Shown: in pieces, positions 1-9,329 of the stretch | Position numbering within the stretch: the first letter of the stretch is position 1 | How the letters are laid out: the number at the start of each line of letters is the position of its first letter | Assembly: GCA_021822165.1 (NCBI GenBank) | Contig: JAKARM010000002.1 | Span: 1 to 35,949, forward strand | Reading direction: 5' to 3' | DNA: 35,949 nt | From: Microcaldota archaeon | Lineage (GTDB): Archaea > Micrarchaeota > Micrarchaeia > Micrarchaeales > Micrarchaeaceae | Notes under the pieces: generated by a model | What the model saw: only the letters and a program-made list of their open reading frames with translations | Databases searched by the model: none | Told to the model about the DNA's origin: nothing | Program-made: the position numbers and the translations under genes

Positions 1-1209
1 GCGCTTGCGGCATTCCTTGCGCTCATGGTACCCCTTGCTGCTGGGCAGGCAGCGACGGCATCTTCGGTCAACCTGTCGAGCATGCATTGCATAATAACAG
101 GTTCGGACACAAGCATCGGCACATGCATAGGATATGCCTTTCCGATAGGATTCATAGGCATAATGATCTCTTTCGCAATAGTGGGGCTGGCGTTCATGGT
201 CGGCGAGGCCCTGGGCATGGACTCGCTGAAGGGGTGGTACAGGAGGGAGATGAACGAAACTGTGAAGTCGACGATACTGCTTGGCTCCATACTCTTCGTC
301 CTGCTGGTGCTGAGCTCGATCGCGGTCATAGCAACGGGGGGCACCGCGTCGGCGGCGGGCAGCGCAGGAAGCGGAATCGCATCGAACCTACAGGGGCTCT
401 ACTCCAGCGACATGGGAAGCTACCTCCATCCCGAGATGGTGGCGACCACAAAGGCGTTCAGCGACATGCTCTCCTTTTCCATGGGGCTCTACCTGCTCAA
501 GTCATTGACATTCACAGTATCCATACCCTATCAGATCTATTTTGTCGAGGTCGTGCTGGGCGCGACATTCGTTCCCTATTCCAGCAACGTGCTCGCGACC
601 ACATCGGCCCTCACCTATTCGTTCATATCGGACATGCTCAACCTTGTCGTCATACCGATGTCGGCGCTCTTCATAATGCTCTATGACCTGTTCCCGTACA
701 TGATGGAGTACGCGCTTGCGGTGCTCCTCCCCCTGGGGCTCATAATGCGGTCGATCCCCTTCATGAGGAACATAGGGGGGACGCTCATCGCGATAGCGAT
801 AGGGACCGCGATCGTATACCCCACGATAATCCTCCTCTTCAACCTGCCGGTCACCAACTATTTCACGGAAACACTCCAGCTCCCCACATTCAGCGCGTCA
901 GGAAGCACGCAGCTCGGCAGCTTCAGTTCGGCGGACAGCCTCTTCTCCATACTGGAGAATAATGTCAACATAGGCAGCTCGAAGCTCTCCCAGTTGTCCT
1001 ACGACGAACCCTTCTGGACCGGCTTCATAGGCAGCCTCGACAGCATATACCCATCAATAAACCTGATAACATACGAATTAATGAATCCACTCATACAATT
1101 CTTCCTCAACATATTCGACATAATAATCGTATTGATAATAACAGGCAACATTGCGCAGATGCTCGGAGGCTCGCTCACGCCGGGCCTAGGAAGGTTGAAG
1201 ATTGCATGA
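1..1209 (+). CDS. Polytopic membrane protein, paralog 1 of a six-gene array (5'-truncated by window edge)
   Basis: Frame stays open upstream of the first ATG at 25 (ALAAFLALMVPLAAGQA reads like a signal peptide), so the true start is probably outside the window. Multiple TM segments; motif LPLGLIMRSIPFMRNIGGTLIAIAIGTAIVYP. Confidence 0.85.
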   Translation, partial: ALAAFLALMVPLAAGQAATASSVNLSSMHCIITGSDTSIGTCIGYAFPIGFIGIMISFAIVGLAFMVGEALGMDSLKGWYRREMNETVKSTILLGSILFVLLVLSSIAVIATGGTASAAGSAGSGIASNLQGLYSSDMGSYLHPEMVATTKAFSDMLSFSMGLYLLKSLTFTVSIPYQIYFVEVVLGATFVPYSSNVLATTSALTYSFISDMLNLVVIPMSALFIMLYDLFPYMMEYALAVLLPLGLIMRSIPFMRNIGGTLIAIAIGTAIVYPTIILLFNLPVTNYFTETLQLPTFSASGSTQLGSFSSADSLFSILENNVNIGSSKLSQLSYDEPFWTGFIGSLDSIYPSINLITYELMNPLIQFFLNIFDIIIVLIITGNIAQMLGGSLTPGLGRLKIA

Positions 1210-1218
1210 GATGATCCG

Positions 1219-2400
1219 ATGGTAAACACATGCGCGATATTGGGCGGCTCGACCTACGTAAATAGCTGGGTCGGGATAAACGTCCTTATCGTCCTCATAG
1301 GGTTCGCCGCGGTATCGGCGGCTTACATGTTCAGCAAGCTGGGATCCGCAAGCCTCAGAACGCGCATGGCGGAATTGGCGAAGAGCGAGATAGCCCAGCT
1401 GATGGTGAGCCTGATCCTGATAGTCGTGCTCATCGCTTTTTCGAAAGCGGCGTGCGGGATATCCGCTTCCGTAAGCCAATCCCTGACAGGAACGCAGATG
1501 AACCCCTTCCAGTTCGCGGACAGCTATTTGGGGGAGCTTGCCTTCGTGAAGGGGCTTGGGCTCTTTTCGACAATCGCCTCTAAATCCCTGGAATACATAG
1601 TAGACAGCAACATATATGCGATATTGCCCAAGATCCTCGGCAACTTTCTTACGTCCACTGGGTTGACCTCCTGCGCGGCTGAGCCGGCAAGGCTAGTCAC
1701 CGTCAGTTTCAACATATTCAACTTCGGATGCGAGCCATTCGCGAACATGTTCATAATGTTCGAGATGCTCTCGTACCTCTACCTTGAGCTCTTCGCTCCA
1801 GTCATCATATCGTCCGTTGCCGTGCTGTTCGTGCAGTACCTATCGATACCCTTCATCCAGTACCTTGCCTTCGCCGTGGCGCTGCCTGTCGCCATAGCGC
1901 TGCGCGCCATACCATTCGGAGGGCCCGGGCTCAGGTCGGCATCGAATGCGATACTTGCGCTGGCGATAGCCGCATATATAATCTATCCCCTCACGATATC
2001 GTTCGACGCCTGGGCCATGAACTACATATTCAGCAGCAGCAACCCGATGTTCCCCTACCTCCATTCGACATACCTGCTGAACAACGCCCCTCCCCCGAGC
2101 TTCCTGCAGGAGATACCCAGCAACACGATAAGCTTCTTCGGGACGACTACAAACTCGGTAGAGTCCCTGGTCAAATCGATGTTCGACTCGACGAGCCTGA
2201 TTAACTTCATACCTTTCTTCAACGTACCCCATACGATAAGCGACACGGAGCTCATCGCCAACGAGATAGCGCAATACGTCTTCCAGGCGGTTTTCCTGCT
2301 TGCGCTGGATGTGGCGATAACCGTAGGGTTCGCCGCGAGCCTCGCAAAGGCGCTCAACAGCGGGATAGGGGGCGGGGCGGCGTTATGGTCAGGGTTATAG
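1219..2400 (+). CDS. Polytopic membrane protein, paralog 2
   Basis: 393 aa, hydrophobic; starts 10 nt after paralog 1 stop; divergent motif LPVAIALRAIPFGGPGLRSASNAILALAIAAYIIYP. Confidence 0.85.
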   Translation: MVNTCAILGGSTYVNSWVGINVLIVLIGFAAVSAAYMFSKLGSASLRTRMAELAKSEIAQLMVSLILIVVLIAFSKAACGISASVSQSLTGTQMNPFQFADSYLGELAFVKGLGLFSTIASKSLEYIVDSNIYAILPKILGNFLTSTGLTSCAAEPARLVTVSFNIFNFGCEPFANMFIMFEMLSYLYLELFAPVIISSVAVLFVQYLSIPFIQYLAFAVALPVAIALRAIPFGGPGLRSASNAILALAIAAYIIYPLTISFDAWAMNYIFSSSNPMFPYLHSTYLLNNAPPPSFLQEIPSNTISFFGTTTNSVESLVKSMFDSTSLINFIPFFNVPHTISDTELIANEIAQYVFQAVFLLALDVAITVGFAASLAKALNSGIGGGAALWSGL

Positions 2401-2401
2401 C

Positions 2402-3796
2402 ATGGTCGCAGATATCGGATTTCCGGCGTTGGCGCTTATCGGCTACCTGACAGCCGGGAAGTCCTTGCTCCCGCTCGTCTCCGTGGCGCTGCTCCTTGAC
2501 TCTGCCATAGTGGCGGTCTGGTATTTTGTAGGAAGCATGCTCAAGAACAGCGCCCTAAAGGCCGGGGCGATATCGGAATTCTACCAGCTGGGAGGGACCG
2601 TCGTGATAACGATAGCGATACTGTCGACCCTGGGGATAGCGGCGAATATGTTTTCCGGCGCGCTCAACAGCACCCACCTGATGAATTCGGGAACATTGAC
2701 GACCATGTGCGACGGGCTGATGAACCCCGGCGGGAACCCCAATAACCTGAACATACTGGGCCCCTCGTATTCGCTCCTTTCTGGAGGATCATCCACTTCA
2801 AGCACATCCTCGTTCCCGGGCCTCTGCAACATGCTCTCCCCGACGACGATGGGCGGGAAGATAGACTACCCCCTTGTCGCATCGTCCGTCATAATCGCGA
2901 ACCTCACGAACCAGACCGTCACGAACCTCAACGACTTTTTCTATGTAGATAACTTCATAATGTTCCTATCCACGTTCACGCCCTCCATATCCGCATGCCT
3001 GGGGGCGCTGGATACCTGCGCTGCGCAGGCAGGGGTATCGTTTACCCCGTACGCCGGGATAGATTCCATGAAGAGGAACTTCAAGAACATGGGTTCGATC
3101 CTGACCATGGCGACAGAATCGTTCATAGCCCAGCTGATACTGTCAAGCATGTTCCTGTACATATGGCCCTACCTGCTCTTCATAGGGCTTGTCCTCAGGG
3201 CGACATTCTTCACCAGGAAGATAGGAGGGCTCTTCATAGCGCTGGCCATAGGGGGGATCCTCTTTTTCCCGATAATGTTTTCCGCCGAATACCTCGCCTT
3301 GGGGAATGGCGTGCCGCTCACGCAGGCGCAGCTGAATGCATATGGGTACAACAGCGTCAACGCCCAGACGCTGCAGCTGCCTGCAGGCTGCACCGGGGGA
3401 ACCACATCGAAGCCAAGCTGCGGCAGCTACAACCTGAACTTCTATACGCTGCCGAGCTTCAAGGAGATAGCGATACAGAACCAGTGCTGGACCCCCCACT
3501 ACATACTTGACGAGGGGCTTGATGTTGGCGGGTGGCTTGTGGCGCCAATCGGATTCCTGGTAAACCTGGTAAACCACTTCCTGACAGGGGCGCCTGTAGG
3601 ATTGTTCCCGATCGTCTGTTCCACCACCAACCTAGCCGTCATGATAATGCAGATGTGGCAGGCGGTAGCCATAACAGGTATAATAACGTGGATCATACCA
3701 ATATTGAACATAATGATAGTTCTCTCTGGAGTAAGGGGGATATCGGGGTTGATGGGAGGGGATACAACGCTTGCAGGGCTTTCGAGGCTGATATGA
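2402..3796 (+). CDS. Polytopic membrane protein, paralog 3
   Basis: 464 aa; starts 2 nt after paralog 2 stop; motif LFIGLVLRATFFTRKIGGLFIALAIGGILFFP. Confidence 0.85.
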   Translation: MVADIGFPALALIGYLTAGKSLLPLVSVALLLDSAIVAVWYFVGSMLKNSALKAGAISEFYQLGGTVVITIAILSTLGIAANMFSGALNSTHLMNSGTLTTMCDGLMNPGGNPNNLNILGPSYSLLSGGSSTSSTSSFPGLCNMLSPTTMGGKIDYPLVASSVIIANLTNQTVTNLNDFFYVDNFIMFLSTFTPSISACLGALDTCAAQAGVSFTPYAGIDSMKRNFKNMGSILTMATESFIAQLILSSMFLYIWPYLLFIGLVLRATFFTRKIGGLFIALAIGGILFFPIMFSAEYLALGNGVPLTQAQLNAYGYNSVNAQTLQLPAGCTGGTTSKPSCGSYNLNFYTLPSFKEIAIQNQCWTPHYILDEGLDVGGWLVAPIGFLVNLVNHFLTGAPVGLFPIVCSTTNLAVMIMQMWQAVAITGIITWIIPILNIMIVLSGVRGISGLMGGDTTLAGLSRLI

Positions 3797-3802
3797 GGTG
3801 AT

Positions 3803-5029
3803 ATGATGAGGGTCGATATTGGTGCGCTGCTTCTCGCCGCTGTGGTAGTTGCGGCGGTGATGCCCAACGCCGCCTTCTCCCAATCGGTATCCGGAGGGGT
3901 GCCCCCCTCCACATACTGCGAGGGGCTGATAAACTCGGGGGCGGCGGCAAGCCAGTACCAGCTCAGCGGCATACTTCCCATAGCGGTACTCATCATGCTC
4001 GTGATGCTGATGGTCTCGGGGGTGGCATACGCCCTCGGGAGGGCCTTCATGATAGGCAGGCTGACGAACTTCGCCAAGACAGAGATAGGAGAGGTGATAA
4101 TAACAGGGCTCATTGTGGTGGTCTTCCTTGGGACCTTTGCCCTTTCCACGAGGGTTGCAGGCGCCCAGAATTTCCTGGCGATAGACAGGGGATACGCGAA
4201 CACCCCGGTCTTCGTAAAGGATTGTTCCTACCTCTCGGACACCTCTGTCACGCTCATGGACAACTATTTTATCTTTGCCGCAGCGCAGACCCTGCTCAAC
4301 CTGATCACAAACCTAAAACTCTCGGTGAAGCTTAATGCCGCCATAGGCTCCGCCGTAAGCGGATCTGGACCGTTAGGAGGAATAGCCGCCTACGGATTTA
4401 ACGTAACCCCCTTCAAGGGGCTGACCCTCGTGACAGGGGAATCCTCGTTCGGGCTGGGAGGGCTGTCTGGCGGAAACGGCATCATGGGGAACTTGCTTAC
4501 CATATCCTCTTCGATAGCGATGCTCCTCATAGGCATGACCGTCTTCCTCTCGTTCATATATGCCCTCTTCCCGATCTTCTTCTACATAGGGATAGTTCTC
4601 AGGACTTTCACGCTGACCAGGGCCGCCGGGGGTGCCTTCCTCGGCCTGTTCATAGGATTCTACATATTCCTGCCGTTGATGCTAAGCCTTACCCTGGGGG
4701 TCAATAGCGCATACTTAGACACATACACATCGTCCCAGTTCTGCAGCAGCACAGGGCTCGGATGCCCGAGCAGCAGCATCACGACATGGCTGGGCAACGC
4801 ATGGAATCTGATATCGTCGCCATTCCAGATACTGGGGTGCGGGCTCTCAAGCACGAGCTCCTGCCTCTACAGCGTGATGATACAGAAGACCATAGAGCCC
4901 GCGATGTACACGCTGGCGGGCGTTGTGCTCTCCCTCATATTCTCATTCGACTTCGGGAATGCAGTGGGAGACATGCTGGGAGCGCCGTCGCTCAGCACGA
5001 GGTCGGTATTGAAGAGATGGCATATATGA
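3803..5029 (+). CDS. Polytopic membrane protein, paralog 4, with N-terminal signal peptide
   Basis: 408 aa; signal-like N-terminus MMRVDIGALLLAAVVVAAVMPNAAFSQ; motif FYIGIVLRTFTLTRAAGGAFLGLFIGFYIFLP. Confidence 0.85.
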   Translation: MMRVDIGALLLAAVVVAAVMPNAAFSQSVSGGVPPSTYCEGLINSGAAASQYQLSGILPIAVLIMLVMLMVSGVAYALGRAFMIGRLTNFAKTEIGEVIITGLIVVVFLGTFALSTRVAGAQNFLAIDRGYANTPVFVKDCSYLSDTSVTLMDNYFIFAAAQTLLNLITNLKLSVKLNAAIGSAVSGSGPLGGIAAYGFNVTPFKGLTLVTGESSFGLGGLSGGNGIMGNLLTISSSIAMLLIGMTVFLSFIYALFPIFFYIGIVLRTFTLTRAAGGAFLGLFIGFYIFLPLMLSLTLGVNSAYLDTYTSSQFCSSTGLGCPSSSITTWLGNAWNLISSPFQILGCGLSSTSSCLYSVMIQKTIEPAMYTLAGVVLSLIFSFDFGNAVGDMLGAPSLSTRSVLKRWHI

Positions 5030-5033
5030 TTGC

Positions 5034-6164
5034 ATGGCCAGGAACATAAATCTCGCAGTTGCCCTTTTCGCGGCGTCGCTCCTAATGGCAGTGCCGGTCG
5101 CGGCTGCCGCCGCGCAGCCATCCGCATTCCCGAACATCGTCTCGCCGGCGGGATTCGAGGGGCTGGCCGCAGTCATGGTGCTCGCCGTAATCTCGGCATC
5201 GGCGATGGCATACGGACTCGGCAACATAATAAACAGGGCTTCGGTGAAGGAGTGGTCGAAATCGCAGATATACGAGGCCCTTCTCTCCCTGGCGCTGCTG
5301 GTGCTTTTCGCTGGATTCCTACACCTCTTCCTGATCAACCCCATCCACGCATTCAGCACGTTGAGGCTGGTGCCGAATTCGTGCTCCTCTTCTTCGGCAG
5401 CGCCGCCCACCAACATTTTTGAGCTGTCGGCATGCGACCTCTCGTCGTTCAACAACAACGCCTTCAACGCCTATGGCGGACTGTTCTGGCTGACATTCCT
5501 CTCAAGTTCAGTGCCGGGAGTAGAAATAAAGATAAGCCCATTCGGCATCTCCCCGTCAGCAAGCGGAGGGGTGCCCATCTCCGGGAGCGATTTCGGAGGG
5601 ATAACGTTAAGCACGGAAACCGACCTGGTCCCGACATCGGCAGACCAGTTCTTCAGCTTCGCCTTCTCCATACTGCTCTTCGCCATAGCGCTGAACCAGG
5701 TGCAGATGATACTGCTCTCGTCGTCGATGCTCTTCCTCTACCTCTTCATAACGATAGGGCTTGTGGCAAGGATATTCGGCTTCTCAAGGGGGTTCGGAGG
5801 GGTGATGATCGCGCTGGGGCTCGGGCTCGGCTTCGTCTACCCACTGCTTGTAAGCATCACATACGGATTCATAAACGTGCAGCTGCAGAGCTTCGGGGCA
5901 GGGCTGCCGTTCTTCGCCCAGGGGATAAATTCCTTCTCGATGGCGGTATACTTCATCAAGCTGCTCCTCGGATTCGTTGAGTCCCTCTTCACTTCCACCC
6001 TTTCCATCAACCCCAATGTGATGGGAATGGTGGGCGACCTTATAATAGGGCTTACGCTGATACCGATCATGAACTTCGTGATACTGGATACCTTCATAAT
6101 GGATTTCTCCGCCTCGATAGGGGAGAGGTTGAACTTCATGTCCCTGCTGACGGGATTCATATAG
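5034..6164 (+). CDS. Polytopic membrane protein, paralog 5, with N-terminal signal peptide
   Basis: 376 aa; signal-like N-terminus; motif ITIGLVARIFGFSRGFGGVMIALGLGLGFVYP. Confidence 0.85.
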   Translation: MARNINLAVALFAASLLMAVPVAAAAAQPSAFPNIVSPAGFEGLAAVMVLAVISASAMAYGLGNIINRASVKEWSKSQIYEALLSLALLVLFAGFLHLFLINPIHAFSTLRLVPNSCSSSSAAPPTNIFELSACDLSSFNNNAFNAYGGLFWLTFLSSSVPGVEIKISPFGISPSASGGVPISGSDFGGITLSTETDLVPTSADQFFSFAFSILLFAIALNQVQMILLSSSMLFLYLFITIGLVARIFGFSRGFGGVMIALGLGLGFVYPLLVSITYGFINVQLQSFGAGLPFFAQGINSFSMAVYFIKLLLGFVESLFTSTLSINPNVMGMVGDLIIGLTLIPIMNFVILDTFIMDFSASIGERLNFMSLLTGFI

Positions 6165-6172
6165 GTGCGATA

Positions 6173-7282
6173 ATGAAAATATTAAACATCTTGGCGGCCG
6201 TGATGCTGGCAGGGCTTATCCTGCCAACAGTGGTGTCGGCCCAGGCAAGCGGGTGCGGACTGCTTCCTAAAAGCCTCAGCGCCACCATATCGAACAATGC
6301 GCCATGGTACTGCCCGATAAACCAGCAGATATACAGCTATTGGGTCAAGTGGATGCCGCTCGTATCCGTGGTCGTCCTCCTTTCGTTCGCGATAGCCGGT
6401 ACGCTCATCATGGTAGGGATAGCGATAAAGAGCGAGAGGGTTAAGAACCTCGGGATAGGGGAGATGTACGAAGCTACGGCCAGCACGATAATAGTCGTTC
6501 TCTTCCTTTCGGTCTGCGCCATCATGTTCGGGCTTGGGCCTGCCGTCACCGTAGGCAACCTCAACCCCTATGCGACCTCGTTCCACCTGATAAGCGGTAC
6601 GATATACCAGGCAGAAGGGTTATACCAGTCCTTGGTAAGCGTCTATACCACAGACGCGTTCTGGGCGAGCGTGTCGCCTTCGTTTACAGCCGTCGGCCCG
6701 ATCACGAGGGTACTCGGATTCATAGCCAACATACAGCCGTTTACGACGATAATCAAGATACTGGTGCTCGCCGAGATCACCCCGATCGCGACATTCCTCA
6801 ACTCAGCGATAGCCATGCTTTATCTCGAATATTATACGATCCTCTTCTTCGCCATGGCTGCGATTCCAGTCTTCCTCATACCCGGGACGATATTCAGGGC
6901 GTTCGCTCCGACGAGGGGGATGGGGGGCATGATGATAGCCATATCAATGGGGTTCTTCCTTGTAATGCCCTCGCTCTTTGCCGTGGTCTACTATTTCACA
7001 TCGCCAACGCTCATGAACAACATGGCGATAGCGAATGCCCAGATAACGCGGTTCAGCCAGGGCACCGGCGCCGAGACGAATGCGCTTTCCGCATCCAGCC
7101 CGATAGTATCCCAGCTGCAGCAGATAAGCCCGAGCATAAGCAGCTTCTGGCTGCTCATACTGTTCTACCCGATTGCGATAGGGGGGATAACCTACGCATT
7201 CATAGTCACGATATCCGATTTCATAGGGGGAGCGACATACATGGGGTCGAGGATGAGGTCATTCGGAGGGCTTGGGATGTAG
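6173..7282 (+). CDS. Polytopic membrane protein, paralog 6, with N-terminal signal peptide
   Basis: 369 aa; MKILNILAAVMLAGLILPTVVSAQ signal; motif FLIPGTIFRAFAPTRGMGGMMIAISMGFFLVMP. Confidence 0.85.
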   Translation: MKILNILAAVMLAGLILPTVVSAQASGCGLLPKSLSATISNNAPWYCPINQQIYSYWVKWMPLVSVVVLLSFAIAGTLIMVGIAIKSERVKNLGIGEMYEATASTIIVVLFLSVCAIMFGLGPAVTVGNLNPYATSFHLISGTIYQAEGLYQSLVSVYTTDAFWASVSPSFTAVGPITRVLGFIANIQPFTTIIKILVLAEITPIATFLNSAIAMLYLEYYTILFFAMAAIPVFLIPGTIFRAFAPTRGMGGMMIAISMGFFLVMPSLFAVVYYFTSPTLMNNMAIANAQITRFSQGTGAETNALSASSPIVSQLQQISPSISSFWLLILFYPIAIGGITYAFIVTISDFIGGATYMGSRMRSFGGLGM

Positions 7283-7461
7283 AGAGGATGAGGGGGGAGA
7301 AGATTGTGCGCACAGGAGCGCCATTTTCTCCATGAAATCTTTCCGTGAAAATGTTGGATTTCACCGCCCTGCCCCCACGACCATTAGAGAACGGGAAATA
7401 GGTAGACCGGAAAGCACAGAAGGAAAAGACAGGGAAGCTGCATGCATTCCCGCTGCTGGAA

Positions 7462-7800
7462 TCAAATCTTGTCCTCGAGGTCGGGGTTGTACCTTGTCAC
7501 CCCGCCCTTCAGGGAGTAGCCATTGATCCCCCTTTTCTTGAGGCTGTCGGCCACTATCTTGGAGGTCCTGCCATGCCTGCATACGAATATCGGGCTTGCC
7601 GACGGAAGCATCGATTCCGGATTTTCAGAAAGCAAAAGCTCCTCTGGATGGAACATGTGTATGTATTCGCCGTCCACCTTGAGGGTCTCCGCAAGCAGTT
7701 TCTTGTCCGAATTGCCAAGCACCCAGACAAACCTCGACCCGCTCCCCTTCACCATCTCGATCGCTTCCTCAAGTTCTAGCTCTTTTACCTCGTCTGACAT
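7462..7800 (-). CDS. Rhodanese-like domain protein
   Basis: Start MSDEVKELELEEA chosen at 7800 because the longer ORF start (7926) runs through a tRNA gene. C-terminal IFVCRHGRTSKIVADSLKKRGINGYSLKGGV resembles the rhodanese active-site loop. Confidence 0.75.
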   Translation of the reverse strand: MSDEVKELELEEAIEMVKGSGSRFVWVLGNSDKKLLAETLKVDGEYIHMFHPEELLLSENPESMLPSASPIFVCRHGRTSKIVADSLKKRGINGYSLKGGVTRYNPDLEDKI

Positions 7801-7831
7801 CAAATCCCCATTAACGCAAATACTACAGATG

Positions 7832-7924
7832 TGGACTCCGCGGGATTTCCAAAAACATACGTTTTGTTTGAACCCGCAACCTCCTGCATGCCATGCAGGC
7901 GCGCTACCGTTGCGCCAGGAGCCC
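7832..7924 (-). tRNA. tRNA-Ala(GGC) with ~21-nt intron in the T-loop
   Basis: Acceptor GGGCTCC/GGAGTCC with G3:U70, D-arm GCGC/GCGC, anticodon arm CCTGC-ATGGCAT-GCAGG, T-stem GCGGG/CCCGC. T-loop TTCAAAT is restored only after removing 7847-7867. Mature length 72 nt. Confidence 0.9.
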
Positions 7925-7960
7925 ATTTTGAATACCTAAGCCTGATCGTTCGCCCCATGT

Positions 7961-8191
7961 TCATACCGGAGACACGAATAATATGTTGCCGCCCCTCAGG
8001 AGTATCGTCCCGAGCTTCGCCTTCAGCGTGTCGTCCTCCAGCGACTCCGCCTCTTCTACCACTATGTTCATGTGCGCATCGAAGGAAGAAAGCCTGCCCC
8101 GTATGCTCGTGCTGTTCTTGAGCCTTATCAGCACCTGCTTGCCCACTGCTTTGTTCAAAAGATCAAACGGCCTTTCTTGTGGCATTTTCAT
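7961..8191 (-). CDS. LSm / archaeal Sm-like protein
   Basis: 76 aa: RPFDLLNKAVGKQVLIRLKNSTSIRGRLSSFDAHMNIVVEEAE...LGTILLRGGNILFVSP matches Sm1/Sm2 motifs. Confidence 0.93.
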   Translation of the reverse strand: MKMPQERPFDLLNKAVGKQVLIRLKNSTSIRGRLSSFDAHMNIVVEEAESLEDDTLKAKLGTILLRGGNILFVSPV

Positions 8192-8220
8192 TCACCAAAT
8201 AAGCAACAACAATTATTCTG

Positions 8221-8238
8221 TTTTAATATATTTATACC
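8221..8238 (-). promoter_or_regulatory. TATA-type promoter for LSm gene
   Basis: Minus strand GGTATAAATATATTAAAA, about 30-45 nt upstream of the LSm start. Confidence 0.5.
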
Positions 8239-8252
8239 TTGCTATGCCCTGC

Positions 8253-9320
8253 CTACGCTTTCTTTATCTTTTTGAGGTCCTCCTTCCTGACTGAAAGCCT
8301 TACGGTGCCGGTGCCGACGGAAACCTGTTTGCCTATCAGTATGTTTTCCGCAACCCCCTTGAGCATGTCCCGCTCCCCGAAGACGCTGGCGTTGATGAAG
8401 TGCTTTACGGTCTCCTCGAATGCCGCCCTTGCCAGGACGGATTCCTTGCTGCCGGCGATCCCATGCCTGCCGACGCCCATGATTATCCCCTTGTGGGTCA
8501 TCGCGTCTGCGACGAGCGAGATGTGCCTGAAGCTTACGCCGGCCCCCTCGTTCGCCATCGTCATGTTGAGCTCGTTGGCGATGAGGTTCCTTGCGGCCTC
8601 TATCCCGTATACGTGCAGCATCTCGAATATGTTGTTGGTGTAGACGTGCCTCTTGTCAACCCCCTCTATCTTTATCACCTCTTCCAGCTCGCTGCCGCTG
8701 GTCTCTATGTAATAGCCTTTCTTGTCGGGAGTCTGCTGCACGATCGCCTTCTTTATGCCCTTTATCCCGAAAACAACGGCGGTGCGCACGTTCACGAAAG
8801 CGGTCCTTGCCTCCTTCATGTCGGCCCTCTTCTTGCCGGCCCCGATGGCTTTTATCTTGAGCGTGTTGTCCCCCTCTGTCGAGACCTCTATCCTCTCCAT
8901 CTTCGATATCCTGCTCACCACGCTCCTCTGCGTCACCTCGTAGGCTGCCATCTTCTCCTTGTCCAGGTAGAGCAGCATCACGCCCCCCTTGAGGTCCTCC
9001 GAAAATCCCTTGAGCAGGGAGCCTACCCTCACCTCCTCGATCTTGCGCCTTATCTCCCTGACCTTCTCGTAGTCACCAGCCACGCCCTTCTCGAGTTTTA
9101 TGTGCATGGACGGGGATTTCGGCTTCTTCTTCGCGTCGATTATCTCCTCTATCCTGGGAAGCCCGGTCACGACCACTGCCGATGCGATCCCTGCGGAGTG
9201 GAATGCCCTAAGCACCATCTGCGTCGACGGCTCGCCGAGCGATTCCGCGGCGAGCACGCCTACAGCCTCCCCCGGGGAGATATTTACATTTTTTGACTGG
9301 AGATCTAGTTTCTTTTCCAA
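8253..9320 (-). CDS. rpoA2: DNA-directed RNA polymerase subunit A''
   Basis: 355 aa: NISPGEAVGVLAAESLGEPSTQMVLRAFHSAG..., TGLPRIEEIIDAKKKP; downstream of A'. Confidence 0.97.
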   Translation of the reverse strand: MEKKLDLQSKNVNISPGEAVGVLAAESLGEPSTQMVLRAFHSAGIASAVVVTGLPRIEEIIDAKKKPKSPSMHIKLEKGVAGDYEKVREIRRKIEEVRVGSLLKGFSEDLKGGVMLLYLDKEKMAAYEVTQRSVVSRISKMERIEVSTEGDNTLKIKAIGAGKKRADMKEARTAFVNVRTAVVFGIKGIKKAIVQQTPDKKGYYIETSGSELEEVIKIEGVDKRHVYTNNIFEMLHVYGIEAARNLIANELNMTMANEGAGVSFRHISLVADAMTHKGIIMGVGRHGIAGSKESVLARAAFEETVKHFINASVFGERDMLKGVAENILIGKQVSVGTGTVRLSVRKEDLKKIKKA

Positions 9321-9329
9321 ATAAACACC

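Noticed and set aside
7333-7363. Inverted repeat TGAAATC...GATTTCA after the membrane-protein operon
   Set aside because: Short, with competing pairings (GTGAAA/TTTCAC) and no T-tract; too weak to call a terminator.
7801-7926. N-terminal extension of the rhodanese ORF (MGSWRNGSAPAWHAGG...)
   Set aside because: This part is the translated tRNA-Ala gene; the real start is most likely MSDEV at 7800.
8400-9296. 298-aa plus-strand ORF opposite rpoA2 and similar ORFs opposite rpoA1/rpoB1/rpoB2
   Set aside because: Antisense shadows of conserved RNA polymerase genes.
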